From Ascidia mentula (lineage: Eukaryota; Chordata; Ascidiacea; Phlebobranchia; Ascidiidae): DNA of 64,000 nucleotides. Positions 42,406 through 56,200 of the stretch are shown in pieces. The notes under the pieces are model-generated. The model did no database searches. It was not told the DNA's origin and worked only from the letters and a program-made list of their open reading frames with translations. Positions within the stretch are counted from its first letter, which is position 1; each line of letters starts with the position of its first letter. Both the position numbers and the translations under genes were made by a program. The stretch covers positions 9,054,501 to 9,118,500 of the forward strand of contig OX387200.1 of NCBI GenBank assembly GCA_947561715.1, written 5' to 3'.

Positions 42406-45400
42406 AATGACACAAACTATCCTCTTGTAAAGATTTAGGCGGTTTGCTGGGCAGTGCTACCGTAATAAGCAGCAAAGACGCCTGCGGCAACGTTGCTTTG
42501 ACGAAGATTTATTGACAACAAACAGCGACTTGCGTTGAAGTTTTTGATGTCCTATCAGATAACAATCTGTAGCAAGAGAGAGGTTACAGATAAGTACAGA
42601 TACTCGCGACCTTTCGAAGGCATTTGTGAAAAAAAAGTCAACAACCTGACTAACTGCACAAACCGGCTTCCGAACCTCTCAAAAGTTTTATTACTTTTAG
42701 GACTCGTTTCACAACGCTGTTAAAGCTGAAATGAGGTCTGCCCGGTCCTGACCAGAGAAAGATGGTGACGCTGCAGACAGACAACACAAACGCTCTGGAG
42801 TTGTCTGCGGATCAACTGCAATATAAAGCTATCCTCAAACTGTGAATTTCCGCGCCCTGTCCAAAGCACACAGCGCGCAGGGGCGACAATAAGAAAAAAG
42901 TGTATATCACCAATTATCGCACGCTGGGCTGGGACGGCGTAGGCAAAACTTTGTTGATGAGTAACTTCAATATACCTATGACACAGGATATGAACTGTTC
43001 TAAACAACAACGACCGGCCCGTTAGCTGGAAATATAACGCTAGACGATGATTATACGGGTTTTGCTACACTCAAAACTGTTGAGATTATTCAGGTCATTT
43101 TGCATACAACCCAATGGTTTGCTATTTGCGGATGAGGTTTATTAAATAATGTAAATACAGCACTACCACTATCGGCAAATTATTTGATTAGGAATTTACA
43201 ATGCGCTATACAACCGTAGTAAAACAACAGTCGCATGTTTGTTTTTAAGGCAAAACAATATTTGACACAATTTTAATTATACGACCTGGTAATGATTATG
43301 ACAAACAAAAAGAGACATCGATTGAATGGAGACGTGTTTGTACGCAGAAAGCCAGTAGGGGCCACGATGTGTTCGAGTGGTCCCTTCAGACAAAGAAACG
43401 CGGCTAACTTAATTATGCATCGGTGTAGAAGACAGCTGCTGCACGCCTGACAACTGTTGGCTCTTTTAATCCCACTGGGGGAGGCAAATCTCACACGCAA
43501 GCGAAAACTTTCGCCGCTCCGTTCTTTTTCTTTGTTTCGCCCTATAAGGATGTAACAAGGAGGGCGACATCAGTCAAGTTCCCTGTGTAAATATCCAACG
43601 CGAATTTTGGCGGATCTAATACTTGCATAATTTGAAAGTAGATAAATATTTACTGCTTTAGTCTTTATGTGTTTATGTAATTGCCCAACAGACCAACTTG
43701 GACAAATTGATTAAAAATTTAAAAAACACGTGAATTGGCATCCAAGCCAAAACCTAGCAGCCAAAATGGTACAAAGAGATTTTCTGCGATTACTCAGACG
43801 ATTCACGAAACACGCAACGAAAACATTTTACTTTTCGACAGCCATCTCACTAACACTTCAACAGTTCTCATTTATTATCTATTGTTTTAAACACCGAAAA
43901 AATAATTCTTACAAACGACGGTACTACAAACAATGTTCCAAAGCTATCAACATAGCTGATAGTAATGTAACAAACAATGTTGAAATGACCTGTAGCTATG
44001 CAATTGTACGCACCGAAAACAAAAAACAACTGACACTTGTTGTTTTGCGCAAAACAACTCAAACCGAGCTTTTCTCTACTTAGAAATCACATCATGACGT
44101 CACCGGGCAGTTTAATCGCAACACGAAGATCCACAATAGCCCAAGGACTTTTTTGAGGTTATCCCACCAAATCTGGCTGATTATGAGTACGCGATACAAC
44201 AAACGTAAATAAAGTTTAAACTGTCGCTTAAGTGAGCTGCAATGCGGGCGGTGATTAACAGCAGGGCGTCGGAAATGATGCGCTATTTATTTAACAGGCG
44301 TCACAACATAGCTTTATCACGTAACACCGCAGCGATGTTATAGATTAGAATTGACAACAATGGATATCAACAACAACACTGCTCTCAGAAAAAAGTTTCG
44401 GTTTGGAAGTATTTTGGCCGAAATTTATTGCCTGTAAAACATGAAACTGTCCCAACCTGTTATTTACAAGCCCCTGTGGTAACTGAAAACCATCACGGTA
44501 AGTTTACGACACGACAACGCATAAAATGACGAGCAGCGCTAGCCAACCAGGTTCCTCGAAAAGGGACTGTAAAACGAAAACACAAACGAATACTTTTACA
44601 ACGTCAGTTAAAAAAATTACTCGTTTGCCAAAATGCCGGGAGCAACGCAAAACAACTAAACTCCTAACTTTCCTAAGATGTAAAACATGAAACTGGCCTA
44701 CCGAGGAAAAAATGGGTTGAGTTTTGAGTATTTTTTTAAGAATCCGTTCATGAATAAGACAGTCTAGACGAATACATTTTTCGTAACATTACATCAAAAC
44801 GCAACAATCCATCGATCCAGTAATCGGGTTACCTGCCTGTAATACTTCAAAGTAAGGTGAGTAAGCAAACCTGACGGGTAGAGCGAACCATGCCGTCAAG
44901 CCTTAACAAAAATAAATTACGGCAGCGGGCGACTTGCTTTTACTCGAAGTGCTGTTAAATTATTCACGAGGCCTTACACAACGCAAATACGAGAGTGTCT
45001 TGTCCATAAAACGCTAGCATAAGCTCACTTGGGACCTTCGGGCCCGAAAAAGTGGCTTTTCTTCGTTAAACCAAGTGCTCTTACATCGCAAAACGTTAAA
45101 ACCTTATTTATGGCAACTTCGCTATGCGGCCTAAAAAATACCGCGGTTACCTCAATGACTTAATTTACAAAAAAAATAACTTGTGGCAAACCGGTCAAAA
45201 GCGGTTTCAACCAAAGACGCAGCTCAAATAACAATCGAGATCTACTTCTGCAAAATATTCACTCGCTGTGAAAACCTGGCAAAGTGAAACCTTTTCATTG
45301 GGTTTTGCAAAGGACACGACTCTCCGACGTGACACCATGCAAAAGCTTTGAATAGCGCCACGCTATCTCGCAGATAATATTCACCACTCGAGCTGTCAGT

Positions 45401-48400
45401 GCGACGAACAACAGGTTGAACGCAACACGCCGTCGAATCTATCTCTCGCCTTTCCCAGGGGACTTGCAAATGGCGCCCGAGGAAATCCATTTATTGAAGA
45501 AACGCCGAAGGCCCCACGAGAGTTCAACATAATCCCGGTGCTCGACCACTGCTCGGCAATAAATTTTATGCCGACACGCCTCAATGGTTTCTGTCTCCAT
45601 GATGTCACAATCTTGCGTGCATTAATGCAGGCCGTTGCCCGTCTTAGGAAAACGCGTGACTGGGTGTGCATTAGCGTCGCGACAGAGCCGTTACAGATTA
45701 TCGTGTTGCGTCATATGACATAAATAATGGAAAGCATTTTATCCCCGGGTAGGGATACGCCTTGTGACGGCAAGTTGATTTGTTGCATCACAGTTGCCCT
45801 TCCAGTCTCATGGGACTGTTGAATGGCCAAATGTTTTTTCTTCCTTTTTTAAAACACTTCAGCACATTTATTACGTGTGTTTTATACAATAACGAGAACT
45901 CTGATACTTTCTTTTAAGCGTCGTTGCTACGAATACACGAAGTTTTTCCACTTAACCAATATTTAACACCAGACGCTAGTTTCAAAACTAACGACGATTG
46001 CCGCCCTCATGCGGAGGAAAACATTGGAAATGTAACGACACTAGGTGGAACAAACACGACAAAAACCCCAACTGACTCCGAATACTGAAAGCAAAAGTTG
46101 TTTACTGCAGTCTAAGAGCAACCATAACCTTTTCAAAATTTCGACGAAGGCACTAGCCCTGAAGCAAACTTAAAATTTCGGTCTCGGCTAATGCTAACTA
46201 TAGTAACTAAATGTAAAACCACGCTGTTACATGTATTGAACGGCGTTATACGTGCTTAAAGTGCGTCGCCACATCAAACACACCAGGTTGGTCCTTTTAA
46301 GCACGTTGGTTGACATTTCCTGTAGCAATCTAAACCGAGTGGTCGTGGCAAGTCGCAAAAAGTAATCCGTTTTAAATATGTACTCAGGCGTGCTAAAATA
46401 ACGACCACAAAAAGTTTATTCTATTTTTTAAAGTGGACAAAAATAATTATAAGGACGGCGTGACGAGTGTTGCTGATCATTATGTCATAACAAAAGCTTG
46501 CTGTGTGATTCATGGAGCAGATATGCGTGACACAAACATCGCACAGCAGTTACGATAGACTGGAGCGCCAGAAAACAACCGCGAATAACTGTAAAGCATA
46601 AAAGCCCACAACAACATCGCATTAAGACGTATTTTCCTTGGGGTTTGGCTCAGATGGCGTCAGCAAAACCACTGACTGATCCACAATTGAGAAGAAAAGA
46701 AGCACAAAATTCCTGCTCTTTACCTTGTGCGATAGAGCGTGGCATGCCTACCCTGTAAGCCATAAAGCTTTGCCTGCGGCGATCTTTTCACGAGCAGACC
46801 TAAAATGGCAGAATTTTGAACCTTGAGTCTCGGTAATAACAACAGCCTGCACTTAGCATTGGAAACTACATACATATTAGTCACACAAAACCACCATATA
46901 CCGATATAATATAAACTTTTCATGTTTTACCATGCCATGTGTAAAAATAGCCACACAATGGCCAATTAATGTCTGCTGAGGCACAGCGTTTAATATATCA
47001 CGTATTGAATATCGCCGGTTTGTGAGGTCATACACTCCCCAGCAAGGGCTGGCAAGATCAAAAAAAATCTGAATGTTCAACGACATCTATTGAAATTTAA
47101 TGCCTGGGTTTTAAGACAGGAAGCAGGGCAACCTAATGGTGCAAGGAAGCTATCAAGTGGCACTGTAAGGCTGGGCAAATATGCCACCCTATTCATGTCC
47201 GTAAGAGCTTGAATTGAGCCTTTACCTACTAACTAATAAGGGACAAAACCATTCCGATTGTGTCAAGGAATAAATTAGATTTAATAAATTTGTGGGCATG
47301 TTGTTGAATAAAATTGTAAAATGATTCGATATTACATGTTTATTTATGCTCTACAAAGGTATGATATTAGTTTTGTATTTAGAAGATCTTTTTGTCTGAA
47401 AAATATAGGGTGTACTACTCTTTGAAACTATACCCAGCAAACTCATCAGTACATGTTTAACTAGAGAAAAAAAAACAACTCAACAAGACCGTGATCTGAA
47501 AATTAAGCTTGTTTTCAATTGTGAGTATAGCGGGAGAAACAAACGTGCCCGTGTTCACCACAAAAAATTATAAATAACCACGACAGGAAGAAGCTGACAT
47601 GACAAAACACAACATAGGGTGACCATAGTCACTGTGACAAACAACCAAGTATTCATAATATCTGCTAGAAATCACAAAACCTTGTTCTTTGTTAACGATT
47701 TTCCCCAAAACCCTTTTATGAATCTAAGAATTCAAAAATATACAGGTGCGCAAAATATTGTTACATTTTCCTTATTTACATACCTATAAAACCATACAAT
47801 AACGGAAAATTATTTTTAATTGCCATCCAGCACAAATTAGCCGTGGAGTAAGTACTTGCAAACAACAACAACAATATATAATCTGTTTTAGCATGGGCAA
47901 CAAACTAAACATTTTATGTTTTACAAATAGGTGGACCAGAAAAATGCCAAAGAACAAAACATATAAATGCCCACTTCATACTTTTTTAAACTTACATACT
48001 GAAGTTGTGGAGCAATGATCTTATCTATGGCATGTTTGCCAAAGGCGGTCCTGGTCAACCAGGCAGTCATGACACAAAGCAAATAAAACTTATCGTGTCC
48101 GAGACGTCAGGTTAATGTGTAAACCTCCATACAAGCATAAACTTTTGAATCAAACTTACAGTTCAGCATTTCATAGACAAACTGAACTCAACTATAATGC
48201 ACAGAGATGGAATGAGCAGTATAAACCAACCTAAAATATTTTTACTCAAGATTTAACAAACTTTAACTCATAATCAACACAAAGGCAGTAAATGAAAATA
48301 ATAGTAAGGCACATTTCAGATGGACAACTTTGAGTGATGTAATTATGTTTAAACACAGCATGTTGAATTTTGCGTAACACAAACGCCATCGCAATGCTAC

Positions 48401-51400
48401 CCAAAGACAATTAATAAAATATTGCCATGTTTAAAATTCACACAGCAACATTCTTGTCATTTTCTGGACCGAGGAATAGCAGGTGTACCATTTTCAAGTG
48501 ATGGGATATGGTGCTGTTACAATATGCTATGCAAATAATGGGCATGTGCCTTCAACTGTTCAACAATCTGTAAAGTAAACAGCCACACAGAATGTGAGCA
48601 AAGCTTATCATAACAAGAGAGGGGCTGAACCAGTTAACATTAAATCTGGTTTCCTTTGTATTGTTTAAAACCTAACTGCTCCTTTATAATATGGTTTGTA
48701 GAAGTTTCCACATAAAACTGTTGTTATTAACATTTTGGCTGACAAAATGCTGTTGTGTTCAACTGTGATATAAACAAATTTAATTGTGTAAGTAACAGAT
48801 GCATGTGGATAGTTTTTTAACATTGGTTATTAAGTTTGAATGGGAATGGAGAAGAAGTTAAATGGTTTTAAAGTGAAAATGAAATGTTTTGATGCATGAT
48901 TTGTTTGTAATTTGGACATTTTGTGGTTCATTGTGTGTTGTGTTTGTAAATTTTCTACAAATTTTAACATACATACATATATATATAGGCATACAGTTAA
49001 AACATTTTACAACAAGTTTTTAAACATGATTATTAAATACAACAATGTAAATAACATTTAGTTACCCACATATTTACACACAAATAAACATAATTATATA
49101 ACAGAAAAAGTACATGTCATGAAAACTTGTTTTGCAATTCAAAGAGTGCACAAAACTGGATGACTACAGTTTTGTGGAAACATCTAGCACAAAATTGCAA
49201 CCAAAATTGTTAAAGCCATTCACGTTCTACTTAGTTTTGAAAATAAACAACTCTCAAACAAGTGCTTCACCACAGTTGTTATGTTTGCACCGGGCTTTAC
49301 ACAAGCACCATTGGCCGACACAAGCTAACTTCAGTAGAAAAATACTTGGTGCATTGATATCGACTAATCCACAAACAACATGCATCAGGATCTATGCTCT
49401 CAACACTGATGCAACAATTAGCGTTATACTCAGGCCAAGTGCATGCATATAAGGTGCAAGTATCTATGACAACATCAAAAGAGTTGCATCACACTTTTCA
49501 CTCCGGTTGTTCATGCAATGTAAGAGTGGCTGTCGTAAAATAACAACTCTGACCCCAGGATTTCAATAAATCAAGAAGTTGGCTACAATTAATCTCACTT
49601 TTGTGTGGTTGAAATGAAAAGAAGAACATTTTCTTCTTGCATGGATGTTAAGTTTCCTCTAGGTTTGGGAAAAAAATAATACATTTCATATTGAGCTAAC
49701 AAATATATCTTTATCTTAAGTGTGTTTTGCACATGCTGGATGGAATCAAATGAAATTGCTATCAGTATTGCAGAAGCATATGGCCTTCTACTACTATGTG
49801 ATTGAAAAATCAGAAGCATGTTTCCCCCAGCACCTGTACCACTGTAGTGGCAGCTTGTAACAGTCAGCTGTGGTTCGTTCCAAATCAAATGGTTAATTAG
49901 TGAATTAACACAATTCATTCAGGGTCAAGCGTAGTGATGCAAAAAATAAGGACATCTCCCCAGCGTGCAATTCCTGCGCTGTTGCATCATTACGCAAGGC
50001 AGATAAGTAGGTGATCTAACGTGACACACACAAGGGATGCAGCCCAAACCAGAAAAAACACAGACCAAAAGCCAACCACAAAATAAATTAAACAAGTTAG
50101 TAAAATACAAACACATGAAGGTAGGTTATATTGGCGAAGTCCATTCAAAAGGAAAGCCAGCATATTTTGACAGAAATTGCTCTTAAACTACCACAAATGA
50201 AGCAAATGTAATAAATGAGGTCAAATTGCATTCCGCGTATGATCAATAAGAAAGATGGTAGTGACACAGACAAAAGGATTTCCAGGCATAGTTTGCTTGC
50301 TTGTGTGTCTGTGTCAAAACATTACCTCATTTTGTCGTGTGCAACTGCTGTCATCAAGAAGACAAAAGTACTAAGACAACTCTGCAAGTAGCTGTTGACA
50401 TATCAACATGTTAAGTGGCAATTTCAGTAACAGAAGACTGAGTGCCAAATTTTTTTATTGTACATGTATATCTATATGTTAAAAACTAGTTGTTAAAATT
50501 ACACGGAATAACTGAAGTTACTAAAATATTTTTCCAATCAAACCTTTTACATTTCTATCAGTTGTTGTGTTTCTTAAAAAGGATTTTGGTTTTGTTAATG
50601 GTAACTATTTTATCTATACAGTAAAGAACAATTAAGGATTAAAGAGATGGAAATTCTTTACCTAAAATTAAAAAATTCACACATTTTGACAATTAAGCAG
50701 TAATTATTAAAAGCAAACGTTATTACCTCTTTTATGTTGGTCATTCAACAGTCTTAAATGTGATCATTCAAGGAAATAACTTTATTGGTCTTCAGTCGCT
50801 TGCAAAATAACACACAAAAAACAACGACGCGCTAAAGGTTTTGCACACAATTTCTGTCAGCACAACACAAACTTCAACTGCAAGAAGTTTACGATTCTTT
50901 ACAAACGTTAAAAACTAAAAGCGAGGCATAAAATATAACTTTCGGGAAATGGCTCTTGGAAACTCACACACGCCTCTAGTGGACGTTTCAAGCTTTGGCG
51001 AATATTTCTAGCAATTTATTGGGGGAGCTTGACCAATGATTTGCGTATTGCTATTTTTACAGTCTTCCCTAATAAGTGCTATAATTTCTCCAGCATAACT
51101 TTATAAAACAAAATACTCAGCTGTGTCCCTTTTATTTGATACATAGACTTTGTTTTGTCTGCGAATGTTTTTTTGTCACTAAAGTATTCTATAGTCGAAC
51201 CAAACGTTATTATTGTTACTTATTAATTGGTAAACCCATAATTTTAATCCAGGTTTATGCTAAGCCACATCTTCTTTGAAATCCCCAAAAAAATTTATTA
51301 ACCCCAAATTTAAAATATATCAATGTACTTGATGACTGCATATGATCGTTTGCCAAAAAACAACCATCCAGCAACTAGTCAATGAACAATAACGGACATA

Positions 51401-53007
51401 ACATAGGGAAATAGCCGGTCTAAATTTATTCTTACACAAAGACTCAACTGCCAGTAGAGGAAAATAAGGGGTTAAGGATTCATTTTACTGTAAAACCGCC
51501 CAAGTTGCTTTTGCTGTTTTTTTTAATTAAATTTTTAACTCAGCACCAGTGTGTTTCTGACTTAGAACGTCACATTAAAACCAGTGGTGAAAGTAGAATT
51601 TTTTTCGGAACGATCAAGTGGACACGAAAAACAAAACCACTAGTTTTTCGAGATTCCTCAAAAAGGTGAGTAACTTTGACTATTTAAAACAAACCAGCCG
51701 CTCGATTCTTACCTTCACGAACTACCGACAAGAATTATTTTCCTGTCCAGGACCGTTTCGGCTTACTTGGTACCACTGATTACAATGGCCCGAACTATGC
51801 TGCTCAAGTTTGCTCCACAACAATTACCTGAACATTATATGATGATTATTGTGACGTTGGGTGAGAAGGGCATTTTTTAAAGGCAAAACTGTATTCCATA
51901 GGCAAATGCGATCTGAAATATTTGATGTAGTATTCTTTTACTGTTACAAGTAAACGCACAGAATAGCAGATTCAGGATTGAGGATGTTTTATTAGTAGCC
52001 CTAACATTCTTTCCAACGACAATAGATATAGCATTAAAAAGTAATGTGATCGTAGGTGCCTAAAATGTGTACCTACGGTATTACTTGTGTTTAAATGTCC
52101 GGTATGTTTGGGCAAATTGTATGAAGTCAATAGTATTTTTTTCCAAATGATCAGAAACAAAATTATTAACATCACTCCAGACGGCCGTATAATGCATTGA
52201 AGACTTTCATCATCATGCCTTAATGCAACCGTTGTCCATTGGTTACTTAGTCACACTGAACTCGATAAGTCTAACCAAGCGTACCTGCTTCAAAACCAAC
52301 CGTGTAAAATTGTGGGTCACGAAAATATGTAACACTGTGCAATAAACTACAAAGGTTGGGTTTAGAAAATATCCAATCCCAGTACCAAGTTCATAACGGT
52401 GATTTTCCCACCTGGTATAAATCCTCTTTGACAAACTCTCAACAAAAACATGAGTTGATGATTGTTCTCCAGCCACCATATCACGTTCTGTCCACTTTCT
52501 GTAAGATAGGTTTTTCTATACTCCCAGAGGGGGGATAAAAATATTAGACCATTGTAGTCCTTGCACGGTTGCCTTTTTGAAACCCAACAAAGCAATCATC
52601 AGTTGTCCTCTTTGCGCTACAACGAACTCGCTTTATTTCTCGAAACGGCGAACGTAGTCATGGCAACAGCAAATTAAGTAGCGTGATGCGTTACGTGAAG
52701 TTACAACGTACCAGCTTAAGTGAGGGGAAGTACCTCTTTCGTTATTGGTGACTTGGAACAGCCAATCAATGCGCGTGGAACAATAATAATATGATTCGGG
52801 ACATACCGAATAAAAAGCGGCTAATAATTCGGCTTCGTTACGTAGGGGAAATATTTTCAAATGTTATTTCAAGAAATGTGACGTCAGATGGTGATATGAC
52901 GCGGGACATTCACGCGTTCATTTCACCGCCGGGAGTTAGTTGAACAAAAAATAGGTAAAATAAAAAAAAGAAGTTCAGTGACGATTATGACGTAATAATG
53001 AAATGTA
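42406..53007. other. Long gene-poor stretch between RBFOX start and DAAM end
   Basis: I find no exon with family resemblance on either strand. It is A+T-rich, with a somewhat more G+C-rich portion around 42.7-46 kb that could hold RBFOX promoters and 5' UTR exons. Short open frames (for example 43730-44083 plus and 49132-49452 plus) show no domain, codon signature or splice support. Confidence 0.5.
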
Positions 53008-53013
53008 TTTATT
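53008..53013 (-). terminator. Poly(A) signal AATAAA of DAAM
   Basis: AATAAA on the minus strand, about 225 bp downstream of the DAAM stop codon (53237-53239). It is the nearest canonical signal, giving a short 3' UTR. Confidence 0.55.
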
Positions 53014-53236
53014 GCCTAACAAAAGGGCAGTTGTGATGTTGAAAGGCACGTTGCCTATGACGTGATAAAGCATAAAAGGCGAAGCTGTCGCGGGGTACAG
53101 TGACAGCCAATTGAAAATCGCCACGTTAGTACGACGCCAGCGCCAGTCCTCCACGTGAGGGCGCTGTTGCAGACACCTTGCCGCACACCTGTGGGCGGGT
53201 CACGAACCACGCCCACATTTGCTGCGCTGCGATTGG

Positions 53237-56200
53237 TCAAATGTGCGTGGTAATCTTCGTGACGACTCTCTCGCGATCCGAGTCCATTCCGGATGGAACC
53301 CTCCGGTTTCGGTTTCTTTTCTGGAATTTACTGACTTCCTTTTCGAAGACTTCCCCGGACCTGAGAGCGGAAACAAGGTCGTCGAATTCACCTCTCTCAT
53401 CCTTTTTCCCTCCACCTTTCGCCGTTTTACGTTTCTGTTTTTCCTTTTCTCTCTGAAACGGATTAAAGAGTGAAATTATGAATTATGAAAGCTTGAAGTT
53501 GAAGAGGAAACGGGGGCAAACCTCGATTTCGGTTTTCTTCCTTCGTTCCTCGTCTTCTTTCTTCTTGCGCATCGCCGCGTTGTCCTTCTTCGCATTGTTG
53601 AACGTATCCATAAACGCGGTGAAGAGACCGAAGAATTGATCGGGCTGAAGTTTGTTCGGATCTTCGGCAAAAAGCCCGCACACTTTTCCATACTAAAAAG
53701 TATCAGAGGTGAGAAGTTGTACATGCGAAGGATGCGCACGGACTCTGTATGTGATCCATGTTCAGTTAAATAATTATCCCATTGTTGGTAAACAACAGGA
53801 AACAGATTTCAAACACCAGGGCTTCCGAAACTTATTGGTCGGGACCATTTCCAATTGACCAAACTTTTTGTAACCTTTTCTGTTCGGCAGTAATCAATTT
53901 TTCGACATATCAAGAAATATAAATTTACCCACAAGGTCGTGACCCCCAGTTTGGGGAAACACCGTCCTAAACCGACGAAGTCCATAAAAGTGCAGCGACT
54001 CAATCATACGCACCCTGATGACCAGAGCTCTCACACACACATAGGGTAAATTAACCATAAAACGCAAGGTTGCAAAGCTACAGTAAAACAAATTAAATTA
54101 TCTTTAAACATTCTACTTACTCCTTTCTTTGCATCAACTTGCAACTCCTCAAGTTCGGTAAATCCGAACGTTGCCACGGTAACGAAGTCAGTCATGACCG
54201 GGACAAACTGGTCCTGTGGATCGTTCTGACCCGCCAAAACCCGCGCTTTTTGCAAGTCAAGTTCCGTTGTCAAGCTTTTGAATCCTGCACGGAGCTGCGC
54301 TAATTCTTTGTCCACCTCTCCAAGGCTGCAATAACACAGACTGTTACGTCACAATTTGGCTTTGACATCCCGGTTACGTCACCTGACACCGGCCGCTACA
54401 TCCACGTGGCTCAGATCTTCAGGCAGGTCGAGAAGTTCGGGTGAGTTTTTCTCCAGCATTCCGACAAGGAAGTGCATGAGGGTGACGTTTCTACATAGTG
54501 GTAAGGAGTTGGTGATTAGAATAAAAAACTTTTATCACATGGAACCAATAAAAAGAAACATATACATAAAAGCTATTTAGCTTCTGAAATGATAGGGGAG
54601 AGGAATGTTCAAAATCGCTGAACTTTTTCAGCTTTTTCTGACAAATAGACAAAAGCAAAGTGGAGTCAATAATATGAATTGTGTAAGCTGAAGACAGATG
54701 GCCACTGTTTCGACCTAAAAGGTCTTATCAGTGCACAAATTGACGAAAGTTAAAAAACGTAATTTTTTTCCTTCGTGCATTTTTTTTTACGTTCAGTTCA
54801 CGCCTTAGCACATTTTAATATGAATTTGTTTAACATTAGCTCGTTGAGTTTTGCTCTACCTGTTGGCGCTAGACTTTGTATCAGCAATCTTGTTCAAGCT
54901 TTGTAGTTTAAATCCGTACGCGTTTCCCCTCTGCCCTTTGTTCATGTAGTTGCCAAACGCCAAAACCATCTCCAGAACCCTGCGCAGCTTCTTGCTACCT
55001 TCAACCTCCTTCACCGCTTTTAGAATAGCTAAATATGACGTCACAAATCACGTGAGGGAATATGCGCGAGTATTAAATGTTAAGAAGAACGTCATCACAC
55101 CTTCGACTTTCGGCTGAAGTTCGGATATCCGTTCGTGGAATTTCTTCTTGTAAAATAGGGCTTTTAGTTTTTGCTCGTAGTGGTGGATTCTGAGGAAGAC
55201 ATGAATATTTTATTACGAAGTCATATACAATTTTGCGCAGATATGGGCATACGGCTTATTGAAAAACATTAAAATTAAAACAAACGAAATTGTGTATAAG
55301 CTGCAGACAGATGGCCACTGTTTCGACCTAAAAGGTCTCATCAGTGCAGCTGGTGTGACTATCAGACGACTTTGCTGACCAAACGGCCAAGCAAAGACTT
55401 CCACAAACGAAAGTTTTTTCCATCACGTTTCGTGAAACACAACATATTTTGCCACATTTGAACCGGAATAAATTAATGAATCCCTAGTACTCACTGGCTC
55501 ATTTCGAAAAGAAATCGGTCAGCTTTGGCCATCTTCGAAATATCGTTTTTGTGTTCGTTTAACATGTCGATCTCCTCTTTAGAGGGTATGAACTTGATCA
55601 GCTGCTCCAACATGTCTTTTTGCAAGTCCTCGCTCTGTCACAAAATTTTACACAATAACGTTGAGATTAATTCGATTTACAACAGCCATAAATTGTGCAT
55701 TGGTAGGAAATTAGAGTTGGTTCCGTGATTCGCCTTTTACTGAAAATGTTTGTTTTTCTCGTGAATATGACTTTTTATATGATGATCGTAAGCACACGTA
55801 TACAAAAAAATTGCTGTTGAAATGAAAGTTTATCGAATGTCGAAGCAGCTTTAGTGGGAACGCGAACAGACGCTACGTGTCCAGGGAGCAAGATACGCCG
55901 CCAATTAAACTGACAAGAAATCAATTTCGAAACAAAAATACATTTTCGATGGAAGCGTTACGTTGTCGCAAGAAAGAAAGGGCAATGAGGTGATCGAATA
56001 TTACCTTATCACAACTAAGTACAGCCCTCTTAATGTCTTCGTCCGACAATTTGAGTTTGGAAAGTAGGATGGTGCAGTTTTGTGCACGACGTCCGTCGAT
56101 CACTGACAACTCCTTGACTTTCTTTACCGCAAGATCTTCCTGCGATCCGTACTTCTGCACGGGTTTAGATGGGATTCGTTCAGTAAACAGTGGTACAACA

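Noticed and set aside
43730-44083. 117-codon plus-strand open frame
   Set aside because: No family resemblance, no visible splice or promoter context; consistent with a chance frame in A+T-rich DNA.
49132-49452. 106-codon plus-strand open frame
   Set aside because: No domain, low-complexity composition and isolated in a gene-poor stretch.
54686-55351. The two hammerheads as the ends of one retrozyme or Penelope-like unit
   Set aside because: The sequence between them includes a conserved DAAM exon (54860-55028), so it cannot be element sequence; the copies are better read as separate insertions.
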